Shown: positions 11,928-23,576 of the stretch, one piece after another
How positions within the stretch are numbered: position 1 is the first letter of the stretch
Layout of the letters: every line of letters begins with the position of its first letter
NCBI GenBank assembly: GCA_008694505.1
Contig: VZDJ01000623.1
Coordinates: 12,398,443-12,462,442, forward strand
Origin: Cyanoderma ruficeps
Lineage: Eukaryota > Chordata > Aves > Passeriformes > Timaliidae
Direction: 5' to 3'
DNA length: 64,000 bases
Notes under the pieces: generated by a model
Seen by the model: the letters and a program-made list of their open reading frames with translations, nothing else
Databases searched by the model: none
Told to the model about the DNA's origin: nothing
Made by a program: the position numbers and the translations under genes

Positions 11928-12032
11928 CCCCACCGTGGGGGGGGGTGGGGGGGGTGGGGCAGCTGGTAGACATAACAAACAGAAAGGACAAAGCTACACG
12001 ATTGGGATAGAGGGCACCATCAACCCAGGACA

Positions 12033-12037
12033 ACTGG
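12033..12037. repeat. Target-site duplication ACTGG, right copy
   Basis: Exact partner of 11415-11419, immediately after the terminal CA of the solo LTR. Confidence 0.9.
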
Positions 12038-15004
12038 CCAGTTGAGGATTGCAGAAAGCACAAATAGTTTATGCCAAGATTTTGCTTGCAATATGGGGTG
12101 AAGGCTAAATCTCAGTAGCTGAGGAAAGAAACTTCATAACTTCAGAGAGTGTTTTCTGAGACCAGTGAATAGTGCAGGAACACTTCTGGAGCGTGGTCTG
12201 AGCTGATGACACCTAGGCCTATCCCTAGGTGGTTTTGTTCAAGCACCAGATCATCTTGCTGTTAGTCCTATGTTTGCAGTGAAGGACTGATTCAAACCTT
12301 GAGCTGTTTTCAAATTAGTGGCACTTGGTTCCAAGTAATTTAATCAATTTACCTACTTCATCTCTGAGTGTTGGCGATTCAGCATATTGAAAACATGATT
12401 AATTAATGTGGGAAATCTCAGTGGTAGGGAAGCGAAGGAAAAGTTGGAGTGGAGTTCTCATCCTGTGCTTCTCTAGAGGAGGGATTCAAAGCCCTTGGCA
12501 TTTTCATGTTGATGATTAGACACAGTCCCAGTCTGAATGGAGGCTGTACAATCATTAGCACCAAATGACTGATAAGTGCCTTCAGATACCAGTGATCAGA
12601 GATTCAGTGGCAATTGTACAGCATGAAGGTAATGCCAGGCGGATCCTAGTTGTGCAGACACTTACTTCTCAGGGTATTTCTTCACCAGTGTTTGAAGTCT
12701 GGCAGAAAGACTGCATTTTCCTTACAGCGTCTAGATTGGACTGCCACTCCATATGCAAGGCATTGTGACTGAGAGACTTCTTTGACTGTCCAGCATACAG
12801 TGCCACAGTTTACCAAACTCCTAAAAGCTTTAAGTACCAAGCAAGGGGATATGGGTGCACTGATGGGAATTTGTTTGTAGAAGCAGTCTAGGCACGTAAA
12901 ACTGATTTGATTGAGAGGTGGGCATAGCCAAAATGCCAACATTTATGTCCCCCAAAAAATCCTGATGAGACTAAACTGGCATAGGTCAAGTCTGAATTCA
13001 GTCTAGACATGTGCACTGCATTGAAACGTGGGCACCAGAAACAGCTTCTCTGTTCTTACATCCTGTAAGGACTCTGCCAGAGAAGCTCTGGGATTTCAGG
13101 ACTCTGTCTGATTTAAGCTTTAACTAATAGAGTGGTGACTTCTGACAGAAATGTCTGCTTAGTAAGTATAAGAATTGGTTTCCAGTGCTGTTCCAGGGGT
13201 GGAATGAATTTCTACCAGAGTGTCCAGATGACTTTATTATAGGCTGGGTCCCAAAACAGATGGATTTTTATAATGGAAAGGGTCTGCACAAAGCTAGAAC
13301 TACAGGATTCATGAGCTCAAAGGTGAAAAATTAGGTGACTACGCTGGCACCTTAGAATTCAAATAGAGGTGGGAATTGAATTGTTTTAAGTAATCTCTGG
13401 ATTATTTAATTTATATTTTTTATTCAATAGTTGTGAAATAAAAAAAATATAAAGAGCCTAGGTAGCTTTTATTGCAACCAGAAGTATGTGTCTCTGAGTG
13501 TGCAAATACAGTGCACATAGTAGAGAGGAAGGGATGTATTTGCAATATTCAAGTACATTTCTGAATTTTCCCAAAACTGGTGATATAAATAGTCATTACC
13601 TTCCATTGCTGAAACATCTCAGTACTGTGGCACTTAGCTTTTCCATAATCATGAATTCTCTTTGTGCCATTCTTTGTTTCACACTGATGGACTTGGCACT
13701 GCAACTCCTGCTGTAACAAATGGAAGGAGATGGGCATCTGTAAAGTGTGGTCTCATTTACTCTTCACTTTACTCAGGATGTGCCTAGAGAAGGTAATGCA
13801 TTTTACACTCTGTTTTGGTGATGAATGATGATGCTCTGGATACTTTCTGATAAGAGTAAAAATAACTCAGAAGTTGTATTTGTGTCTTCTTATAGTTTAT
13901 TCTGGCAGAAGTCAGCTTTAAAAGGCAGGAAACCCCACTTTTAGCAAAAATCACTGCTTTTTTCATTTTGTTTTAATCAAATGGATGGAAAGTTTTGTAT
14001 TGACATGACACGAGTGAGATAGGATCTATCTGAGATCTTCCTGGTTTCTTCTTGCAACTATTGATTGCTTCTTGTGTTAAAATTAGCACTGGACAATTTC
14101 CTAGGCAAAACCCAAGTTATTCTTTCCTGAAGAAAGAATGCAGTTGTCTGGTGTTCATTTCAGCCTTAACAACAGCAGAATATAAGCTGCGAAGCATCAA
14201 GATTTTTGTCAATGTGCAGCTAATAAGACACCATAATTATTAGTTCAGATGTATATATACAATGGAATATATACTTTTCTGTAAGTTTGCCATGGTTCCT
14301 TGGCAACTGCTTGTATTAATTACTTCCTTATAGTCCATATGAAGAAAACTGGAATATTAAAGTGAAATTTTTACTGTATATCTCCAGGGAGGCCAAGCAA
14401 AATATCTTCCTTGAAATCACATCCTTTAAATAATTGTGTATTGGTTTGCAGGACTGGCTACTGTTAGCCAGCAGTTTTAATATAAGAAAACTATCAGATA
14501 GAAATACCTCAAACTAATTTACTAGGGTTTGATTTTATTGATTATCATAAAACTACACTTCAGCTGCTCAAGAGAAGAATGTACTGAGCTTGTCTCTGTG
14601 AAGGCATCTGCAAAACTCCATCTTTTGTAACTCCTCTGTGTGTGAAGAAACTGATTAGTTCCGGTTTCTGGTATCCAAAATCAGAGGCAAATGTTTTGCT
14701 ACTGTTGAGTTTCTTATTGCTTTGTGGATAAAAGTGCTTGTGTCTAGATTGATATAATAAGCATGGAAGAGGCTTTTGAAGTGGTTGAGTTCAGTTCCTG
14801 CTCTCACAGCCTCTTTTACTCCCTAAGGATTCCTCTGAGTGTCTGGCTCTCAGTGCATGCTCTGGCTTAGTGCCAGCACCTTGCTGGGACAAGATGCAAA
14901 TATATACACCTCCTGTCAGCCTCTTGTTTTCTTTGCAAAGACAAGTTGACTTAAAAGGATTTTTAATGTACTGGAGCTAACAGAGCCAGAATGGAGCACT
15001 CATT
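12038..15004. other. Unique non-coding DNA
   Basis: Nothing recognisable. Chance frames (67-86 codons near 12565-12942, 60-72 codons near 13498-13966) overlap each other on both strands and lack domain signatures. Confidence 0.45.
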
Positions 15005-15050
15005 AAAAAAAAAAAGGGGGGGGGTGGGTGGGAAGAAGAAAAAAAAAGAA
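15005..15050 (+). repeat. Polypurine tract with G-runs
   Basis: An A-run is followed by nine G, T, three G, T, three G, then an A/G-rich stretch. The G portion (about 15016-15032) fits the pattern for an intramolecular G-quadruplex on the plus strand. Confidence 0.85.
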
Positions 15051-18000
15051 TATACCTGTGCAGTTTAATCATATATATTTTAACAGTCTTTAAGAAAAGC
15101 ATCAGCAAATAAATAGCACTGCTCTCTGAATGTCTCAGCGAGTCTGCCTTGATGCACACAAATAGTGCATCCAGAATTACAGGTTTATTTCTTGTTGCTT
15201 CTTGTTCACAACATAGCACCTAGTATTTTTCAAAGCACTAATGAAGAACTTATCTTCATAACCCAAAGCGAAGGGGTCAGCATCAGCTCTGCCTCATTTG
15301 CAGGGAACTGAGACACAGAGGAATGAAAACAAACATTCACTTAAGATTCTAGGCTATTGTAGCTCAGTTGTTCAGATGGTTCCAGCCAATGTAAAGTGCA
15401 CCCACATGCATACAACAACTCTGTGTGTCCCTGGGAATACTGAAAGACAACTCGGAGTTACAATTTAGACACATTTAGATTAAGATACATGTTTAAAGCA
15501 CTGTAGCTCTTCCTGGGTAATCCTGCCACAGGAAAAAAGGTCACGATTAGCTGGTGAGTACTGAAAGGATTTGCCTTGTGTTGAAAAGGATATCTGGCAG
15601 TGGTAGTCTTCTACAAATGATTTTGCCCTGAAAACAGAGAGGCTGACTACTGAAAGCAAGGGAATTGTCAGGAATGAGATCGCTGTAATTGGTGAAAGTG
15701 AGAGGGAGAAAAGATGTATGTATCTAACATTTGTGACCTACTGCGAGATATTCCACATAACATGACCTCACACACCTACCACTGTCAGCAGCTGGAATAT
15801 GCTCAATATATGTTAAACTTTGCTGTAAAGTTTAAAGGAGTTTCTGTGTGGTATAGGTAAACTAAGACTTCTTGAAAGGCGCATGACTTGGTTAACCATG
15901 GCCTTTTTCTAATATGAATGGTGAAAATCAGATGTCCATCATTTGTTTTATGTCTCCATTAGTTTCTCAAAGAGAATAAACAAGCTTAACAACCAGAAAG
16001 TTAATGTGCAAAACCCATTTTTCCTCATGTCACTCTCTGAGTAGACTGAAGAATTTCTTTCAAAGAACTGCAGCTTCTTTCAGTCCGAGCCAGGTACACG
16101 TCATGAAAAATGCACTTCTAAAGATTAGGATATAGAGAAAAGTAAGATGAAATCACCGGAAAACAAACTACAAAATTTAGACAAATTTGTGAAAAGCAGC
16201 AATATTTTTAATAGCTTTTGCTTTCCGGAGAAGAATACTTAGGCATATTGTCTTTGATAGAATCTCCTGGGTTTATTGCCTTATTTGGGTGAATATTTTC
16301 TATGAACACTGATGCAGAAACATCGACTTCATTAGTGTTACATGCAGTTAATTTCTTGGCAAAACATTTCTGAAGGAACCCATTGCGAGGAATTAGCTTT
16401 ATGCAAAACAAATCTTTATACCAAGGAGAAAAAATACATCATAGCCAGAAACAACAGCTCTTGTGCTAACCTCTGATTCTACTGCCTTTGGCTGGCTGGC
16501 CTCTCCAGTCTTAAAGAAAACATCTCCTAACTGAGAATTATTCCGAATATCATTCAGTTTAAAAGCAGGAGCCAAAACCAAGGGAAATATTTAGATGGCA
16601 TGCCAACAAAATAGCAGCACAAAAACTGGCTTAGCTTCAGTTCAGGAAGCTTAGATTTAGTTAATAACCTTAACTATATTTATTTAGATATTATTAGAGT
16701 TGACAATGGTGTGTGAAGGTAAGAAAGCATCACAGTGAATGTGCTGCAGGTTCAGGGTTCTAGTGGCCAGATAACTTGAAAACTTACCAAATAAAGAAAG
16801 GTCTTGCTAGGTTATATACATAACCCAAATCAATAATTACTCATGCTTTCTGGAATAATGGTGACACAATAAGTTTTCTATTTATAGTTTTCCATCTCCA
16901 GAATATTTAGTGCAACTTTATTTTCTGGTTTCACATTAAGTAGGGGATTTGTGTGCCTATAGTTCTTCTTTCAGATAGATTTATATCTGTGAATCTCAAA
17001 ATTTTTTGTGAAAAATGACTGTGTCACATACAGTTCACTGAAAAGCTGTTCTTAGGTCTTTTTCACACAGGGCTGTGTGAAGGGCCACCCCTCAAGTGTA
17101 AAGGTGTAAGTGGAACCTCAGAATGGTGTTACCACTCAACACTTAAAGGGTCTTGCATACAGTATTTTGTCCATGGATGTTAAAATTACTGGCAAATAGA
17201 AACTATCACAGTAAGAATAATTGGCCAAGAATAGATTTTCTTTTTAATCTGTTACTGCTACCTGAAAGTCACTGAATGCCTTTTTCTAAAAAAAAATTCT
17301 CTATGAAAAATTGTACTTACATTGAGACAAAGAGGATTAAATAATATCTGAATTTCTGTGCTTGTCACCATGGAGTATAAATATATGGGATTAGTCAAAT
17401 AAATGAGACATCACAATAAAGGGCCCTCCAACCTGTATCAGGAACCATAGCTTTTATAATAATGCCTTTAATTACTCACCAGGTTCTAGTTTCAAGGGCT
17501 CTATGCCTTTCCTTGAAAAGCTGTTCCTGGCTCAAATTTTTATCTTTATTGACTTTAAGGCTTATGTAAGTGTTTTCCCAATGATCTGTGCTAGAAATGT
17601 TCCTATGTAGAGTTTCAGTTTATGGGAGAGTTTCCCTGTTTGGTATTCTGATTCTTTTCCCTTTGAAGTTCAGCAAAAGTCCTGCAATTAATGCCAGGGA
17701 GAATAGGATCTAAGGATGAATGAGGATGTTGGGGGAGTCACTAAAAAATTACTTCTACAGCACTTTGCCTTTGTCAGAGAAATAGATCTGCCTTGGTTTT
17801 TGGCCTCCAGTCTTTTTAAGCTCATCACAGAGTCTCACATGCACATCACAAAAAACATTCTCTGCATCATTCCTAAAAGACATGTCCTTGAGCTTTACTC
17901 ATAAATTATGAATAAAACTGGAGATTATAGGATTACTAAAAAAAATGTGATAGGATTAAATCAGTACCTAAGGGGGAGATTGGGGTTGACTGTGCAGAAA

Positions 18001-18934
18001 GAAATTACAGGTCTTCCATTGTGGTGAAATTCCTTAAAATACTTGACTTAGACCAAATTATATTTAATGCATTAATTGATATCCATCTAAAGTTTTAAGA
18101 ATGTACTAGTAGTTGTTGCATACATTTAGAAGAATAATTCAATGTATGAGGTGTAAGAATGTCATGAATGAATTTTTTTGTCTTGAGAACTGGAGATGTT
18201 GACAGGTGAGAAAAAATAACATTATTCTGTAGAAGAAAAAGCTGTGAAATTTCCTCTGCTTTCAATAGCTGATTAGATGGAAGCAGCAGGGGAAAAGAAA
18301 GAACTGGATGTATTAGTGGACTACAAGATGTTTTGGGAAATAAGATTGTGAAAAAAGTCCAGTGTACAATGTTAGTATCTCTTCAAATGCTAGATATTCT
18401 CAGCCAGGAGAAAATTGAAGCCAGAACACATGCCTTCTTCCCTCTCCAGCTGTGTTGCTTGCAGAGGTAATGACCCCAATCCTGTTCCCAGCTGCTAATC
18501 ACTTTTTCCTTCACATCATGATGTGTCTTCTAACTCATTTTAGCCAAAGAAGCCAGGTTGTCTTAAAAAGTTTCAACTGAAGATGCAAATGAGCTCTCCC
18601 AGCTTATTTAACCAGAAATAAAAGATAATAATCACTTAACTGGCTTGCTGGCATAATCTAAGCAAGTGATAATCTATCAGGGTATCTCCAGCAAAAAGTA
18701 GAGCAGAAGATGGAGTGGTAACCTCTGGTTATCAATAGCAACTTTTTATGGTTGCCCTAAAATGCTAAACTCTGCACTGGGTGTGATTAGAGGTGGAAGA
18801 TAAGGTATAACAACAGCCAACAAGTATAATGAGCCAAAATACAACTGCCTTGCATTTGAGGGTTACTTTTGGTGAAACTGGGAAGCATAGATTGGAAGAC
18901 CTGAAGAAGAACACATTTTGTGACTACTCCTAAG
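15051..18934. other. Unique non-coding DNA with a weak coding-like spot
   Basis: No known repeat is recognised. The segment 15290-15330 (GGGAACTGAGACACAGAGGAA) faintly recalls the core of an ancient MIR-type SINE, too short to call. Two adjoining minus-strand frames at 16208-16411 and 16399-16590 have protein-like composition but no identified family; see findings. The rest shows only chance frames. Confidence 0.4.
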
Positions 18935-20010
18935 AAATACAGAAGTCACCAAATCGTACAACTTCTAGTGTAATCTCAATTCCTGGAAAAAGATTTTCCC
19001 AACGAATCAAACCTCCCTCTAAGTATGTGGAAGATAATAAGCAGATAAATAACAGACAGCACTGAATTGTCGACAGTAAATCATGTCAAACCTCCCCAGC
19101 AATAGATGTCATATAATGACTTTCGTAGGGCATTTGAAATTATCTCTTGTGACAATCTCATAAACAAACTTTGGAGTCATAGTCCAGATGAAAACTACTA
19201 GGTGGGTGTTAGACAGCTTTGCTAACAGTACCCATGGAGTCCTTGGCTGTTAAAAAAGAAGGGTCAGGTGGGAATATACAGGATTTTGTCATGGGTCTAG
19301 TTCTGTTCAATGTTTTTATTAACAAATAGAAGTGAAATTGAATTGAAATGGAAAAGACACATTAAATTTGCAGGTGTCATGAAACTGAGAGACATCACAA
19401 GGATGGAGGCAGGATTAAAGTTCTAAATTATCTTGACAAATGGGAGAAATGGCCTAAAAATTGAATGAAATACAAGGTACAGCACTCAGGCAAAAATAGT
19501 CTTCAAGATGAAACCGGTATGGGAACAGCTGGCTTACAAATATGTTTCAAAAGAAGCCTGGGAGGTACAGGACAAAAGCAAGGCAAAGATTTTATGCTAA
19601 TATCTGTATCTTGCATGAGCATTGAAATGTGTACCATTTGGAGAGATTATAGTGGCAAACAAAGAGAATGATGACTGCTGAAAGAAATTATCCAAGAGAA
19701 AAGGTTGAAGGAATGGGATTATCTATTTAAACTGTGGCAAAGATATACAAGGAAAATGATAACTGTCTTCAGGTAATTTTAGCAATATAGAAAAGAGAAA
19801 ATATCTGCACTCCTTGTGAACAGTGTCTTCAGATGAACCAAGAAAAGCTGAGTTAAACATAGAGGAGAAAAAGTCTAATGATCAGCAAAATTAAAGCATA
19901 GGAATCTTTGTGCAAGGAAAGCTGTGGAGTTCACTCACATGTTAAACACAGATCACTTGCCAGGATGGGCACATAGAGATGACCTGGCTCTGTGGCAGGT
20001 CTTGATAGTG
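18935..20010 (+). mobile_element. Ancient CR1 LINE remnant, ORF2 RT to 3' region
   Basis: A heavily decayed plus-strand copy. The order of recognisable stretches is that of CR1 ORF2. Near 19080-19150 is AAATCATGTCAAACC, followed by a piece reading roughly like the 'aff...shd.l..kl' segment (19120-19175). A piece comparable to 'GSVLGPVLFNIFIN' falls near 19285-19325. A 'dkwekw...mkynk.kcsvlh' equivalent follows at 19430-19490. The 3' end resembles old amniote CR1 copies. Every frame is shifted many times, with only a 68-codon open frame left. The assignment rests on collinearity of weak similarities recalled from turtle and crocodile-type CR1, not on an alignment. Confidence 0.65.
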
Positions 20011-23000
20011 CCACAATTTTTATGTGATCCGATGACTATATAGCACAATAAAAAAAACATTCTTGGCATTTTTATTTCACAAGAATGTTTCCTTATGAAA
20101 AGTGAGGTCCTTCACTAAAACCTAATATGTGGTTTCATATATGGAAGCATTTCATTACAGAAATAGGTGTAGGCACAAGGAACTCCTGACATCAATTGAT
20201 TAATAGCACTGTAATCTGAAACAACATAACGTCAATATGGAGCCTTAAGTTAGTGAAATGAAAATGAATGTTCTAATTCCAACCAAATATAGTAGATAAG
20301 GATTTCTTCTGCAACCTTAGGAGATTCTCATGTGTCAAACTTAATGCCACTGTCTACAGTTTTGGAAACAGAAATAAGACAGTATTTTTCACACACAAAA
20401 AACCACTACTGAAAATACTTGGAACAAAAAAAGATTCAGCTTTTCTAAAAGTTTGATTATGCCATGAATTTTTTTTTGCTTTATTGTCTTTCAAGCCTTT
20501 ATTGATGTCAGATTTGATCTACTGTAAAAATCTCTTGATAAGCAGTAACAATCTGATTAAATCTCAAAGTTTTTTCCATTTATGATATAAATATAAATGC
20601 AATTGACTGCCTGAACCTCCATAGACTTATATCAGGCTGTGACCAAGAGGTACAAGAGGCATGATGCAGTGAAAATGTCATGACAAGACAATATAAAAAG
20701 ATGAGAAGAGGGGTTGAAAATTTTGCTATGTGAAATTTTTTTTTCTCCTACTATTATGTGGATTTGGTCCTCAGGAAGGCTGAATGAAAAAGACAATTAA
20801 TTAACAATTAATCTTCAATAATATTATCAGTAGTTTGACATTTGTGTATATGTTCATTTTATCCTCTTAAAGAGTAAGAAATATTAAAAGATTTATGATT
20901 TGGTACAGTGTGTAGCATTTGCTTTAGTATTCCTTGACCTTAGATAGGAGTCTCTGACTTTTCTATCAATGGTAAACCGGCTGCTCCAGAATTTTCCCCT
21001 TGGTCTTAGGGATCTAGGATTTGTGGAGGTCAATCTTGCTGGTTAAAAACTGAGGGTATTATTTACTGTTCATAATACTGGTATTTTTTTAAGTTGTAAT
21101 TGAGGAAGTGGGTGGTTTTACTGCCTTATACTAGAAAAGTATTAATTTTGCTCATCCCAGCATTGTGAATGCTGTCTCTGGACATCTCTGGATTTTATCT
21201 GAGCAGCTGGCAATATCTGTAGCAGACATCTGTTGGAGTGGACATATAGATTGACTGTCCCACAAGCATTGTGTTGTCTGAAATGTAGCCCAGAAAATGC
21301 TAAAATGTATCTTAGTGAACAAGAATTTCCATGTTTCCTTGAATGTGAAATTATTGTTGTCTCCTTCAGAAAATTTTTAGAGCTTTCCATTCTGTTTGTC
21401 TCTTTCAGTTCAATACTTTTGACTTTCTTTCTTTTAAACAATCCAATTCTTTTAATATACATTGGATAAAAATTCATACCTGCATGACATATGAGTAAAT
21501 GTGTTAACAAATCCTTAAAAATAAAACAAACAAGCAAACCCAAAAGACAACCCATGAAGCCATAGCTCATTCTCAGACATTTTTGTAGGAAACTGAGGTT
21601 TATGTAATTTGTGGGAGGTTAACATGAGATTTATTAGATTAAATTTGAGACAACTCAGTAAAGAAAAATCCCAAAAAACAGATTTACCCAGCATCCTTGT
21701 TGCCCATGCCTACAGCAATTTATCTATAATATAGTATATTCTCCAAATCACTAGACAAATTCAAATGTAAGCTTTGTAAAGAATATATAAGTTGTTGCAT
21801 TATCAGTTAGACAGTACACAGATGAACGGCACGTGCAAGACAATAGTTGATAAAATAAAATGCTTTGGTTAGAGAAAATTTTACCCAAATTTCTGAAAGG
21901 AAAAGCAACTTCTTCAAGCATGATTTTCATTTCTAATTTTGCATTTATTAGGGATGGAAGCAATATTTTAAACACAGAATAATTTATAGTTACACCTTTC
22001 AACAAGGTATAATAATTATTGGATTGCAAATGTTCTGTCTCATGGCATAAATGAAACAATTTACAATACACTGGCTGATAAGTAATTACCTTTCTTTGAC
22101 ATGTGCATGCAAAACTTTGTTTTCAATATCAAGAAAAAAATGATAATGAGTATTACAAATAAGTCAGGGAGACTGCAAACAGAAGAATCAAGATAAGCTC
22201 TTTGAGAATATAATCCCCCATTTTACTCTAAAATGCAACTATAGCATTTCATAATCAAAGATATAGAAACCTCCTATTCTGGCAGAAAAACTCAGCTTTT
22301 GAAAGCTCTTCTATCATCTGAAATAAGCAGAAGATTCCTCTGGAATTCACAGAGAATTTAACTAAGTCAATATACGGAAAAATCCCATAATTATTGTGCA
22401 ATAGCTTAAGAGGACAGACATGCACACACTGTGCTGAAAGTCTTCATAGTGGCTAGTGAGAAATCTACTTAACCTTCGCTAAAAAAATTACTTCTTTAGG
22501 GGTTTTTTTTTGTTGTTGAGTGCAAGTTTTTTGTTAACTTTACTAGAAAATGACATTTTTACATGTCATTAACACAAGTAATAAGATTTTTTTTTTGCAA
22601 AACAGTTTAAATCTTATCAAACAGTCATTGCAGTCTCTGGGGGGAAAAGAAGTGATATGGCAATATGTGCCTCAATCACAGGGCATGGTGTTCCACATTC
22701 TCAGTGCCATTATACTCTGACAGAAAAACAGGCTGTTTAGTCAATTATTTTGATTTTTTTAAAGCTTTTACAATTTATCCTCTCAAAGACAGACAATTGT
22801 CATTAAAATCCATCCAGATACTATCTGCAATGAAAGACTGACACTGTGCTCAGACCTATGGCCTCAGTAGAGCTGACACATTGTCCTGCAGACAATGGAA
22901 GGACGAAGGAATCTGGGAAGACATCTGGAAGCCAGCACAGGGCCTCAAGCTGTGCCTCACATCTCTGATATCTGTATGGGGAACTGAGAGCAGAAACGAA

Positions 23001-23516
23001 GGACACTTCATGTGGGGCTCAGGCTGCCTAGGCTTCCTTCTGCTGTGGTTACATACCTTATGGAGAAAAGCAATCACTTTTTCCAGCATACTATGATGCC
23101 AAAAGGACCCCAAAAGCCGATGTTCAGGGTCCTCATCATCTTGAGGAGTCTGGATCCCTCTAACCACACCTAAATTACATGGTGTTGTGAGTGGTGCAGT
23201 AAGGACTCTGGGCTGGAGCAAGGAGACAGCTGGAAGAGGAGGTCTCATTTGGACAGAATAAAAAAGAGCTTTGTGCATATTTATGGGAAAATGTGTCTGG
23301 AAAATAAAGAGATAGTCCTAGGGGTGGAAATTGAAATATGAAATTGAAATCATTCCCTTTCACTTACCTGCTCTACTTTCTTTTTTTTCTGAGACATTGA
23401 ACTAAGTAAGTTTCAGATTTTATTTTCCTTCTAGCATTTGCAACCCTGAGAAAGTCCCATAAACCAGTATTACTAGTCTGATCAGTTCTAGAATTCATTT
23501 GGATTAATCTGTCATT
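20011..23516. other. Unique non-coding DNA
   Basis: A+T-rich with scattered A- and T-runs. A 142-codon minus frame at 21142-21570 opposes a 78-codon plus frame, and neither has domain features. The stretch 22850-23290 is richer in G+C than its surroundings, with overlapping frames on both strands of up to 140 codons, but I recognise no family. An 8-bp inverted repeat (AATGACAT/ATGTCATT) lies near 22549-22570. Confidence 0.4.
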
Positions 23517-23576
23517 NNNNNNNNNNNNNNNNNNNNNNNNNNNNNNNNNNNNNNNNNNNNNNNNNNNNNNNNNNNN
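23517..23576. other. Assembly gap (60 N)
   Basis: Sixty N, immediately followed by AGTT units (23577-23588), so the unresolved part probably includes a tetranucleotide repeat. Confidence 0.99.

Larger units (their letters stand above)
11420..12032 (-). mobile_element. Solo ERV LTR, TGTCCTGG-type, minus strand
   Basis: The 613-bp element begins TGTCCTGGTTTAGG and ends CAACCCAGGACA, giving inverted termini TGTCCTGG(T/G)TT and the canonical TG...CA. An exact 5-bp duplication, ACTGG, flanks it, so both ends are defined. The only AATAAA suitably placed is on the minus strand at 11550-11555, about 130 bases from the minus-strand 3' end, which fixes the orientation and implies a short R-U5. The minus-strand 5' part (U3) holds a G-rich run on the plus strand (11937-11960), a 17-19-bp minisatellite and a long purine tract. 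No gag, pol or env sequence adjoins it, so it is a solo LTR left by LTR-LTR recombination. The family name was not established; the termini recall passerine ERV LTRs. Confidence 0.92.

Noticed and set aside
15290..15335. An ancient MIR-type SINE core
   Set aside because: Only about 20 bases resemble it, and no flanking part of the element can be traced.
21142..21570. A 142-codon minus-strand frame with a hydrophobic start
   Set aside because: It overlaps a 78-codon plus frame in A+T-rich DNA, shows no domain and has no splice or promoter context.
22850..23290. A G+C-richer block with frames on both strands (up to 140 codons), considered as an exon cluster
   Set aside because: The frames conflict, none has a domain, and no repeat family could be assigned. 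It is left as unannotated.
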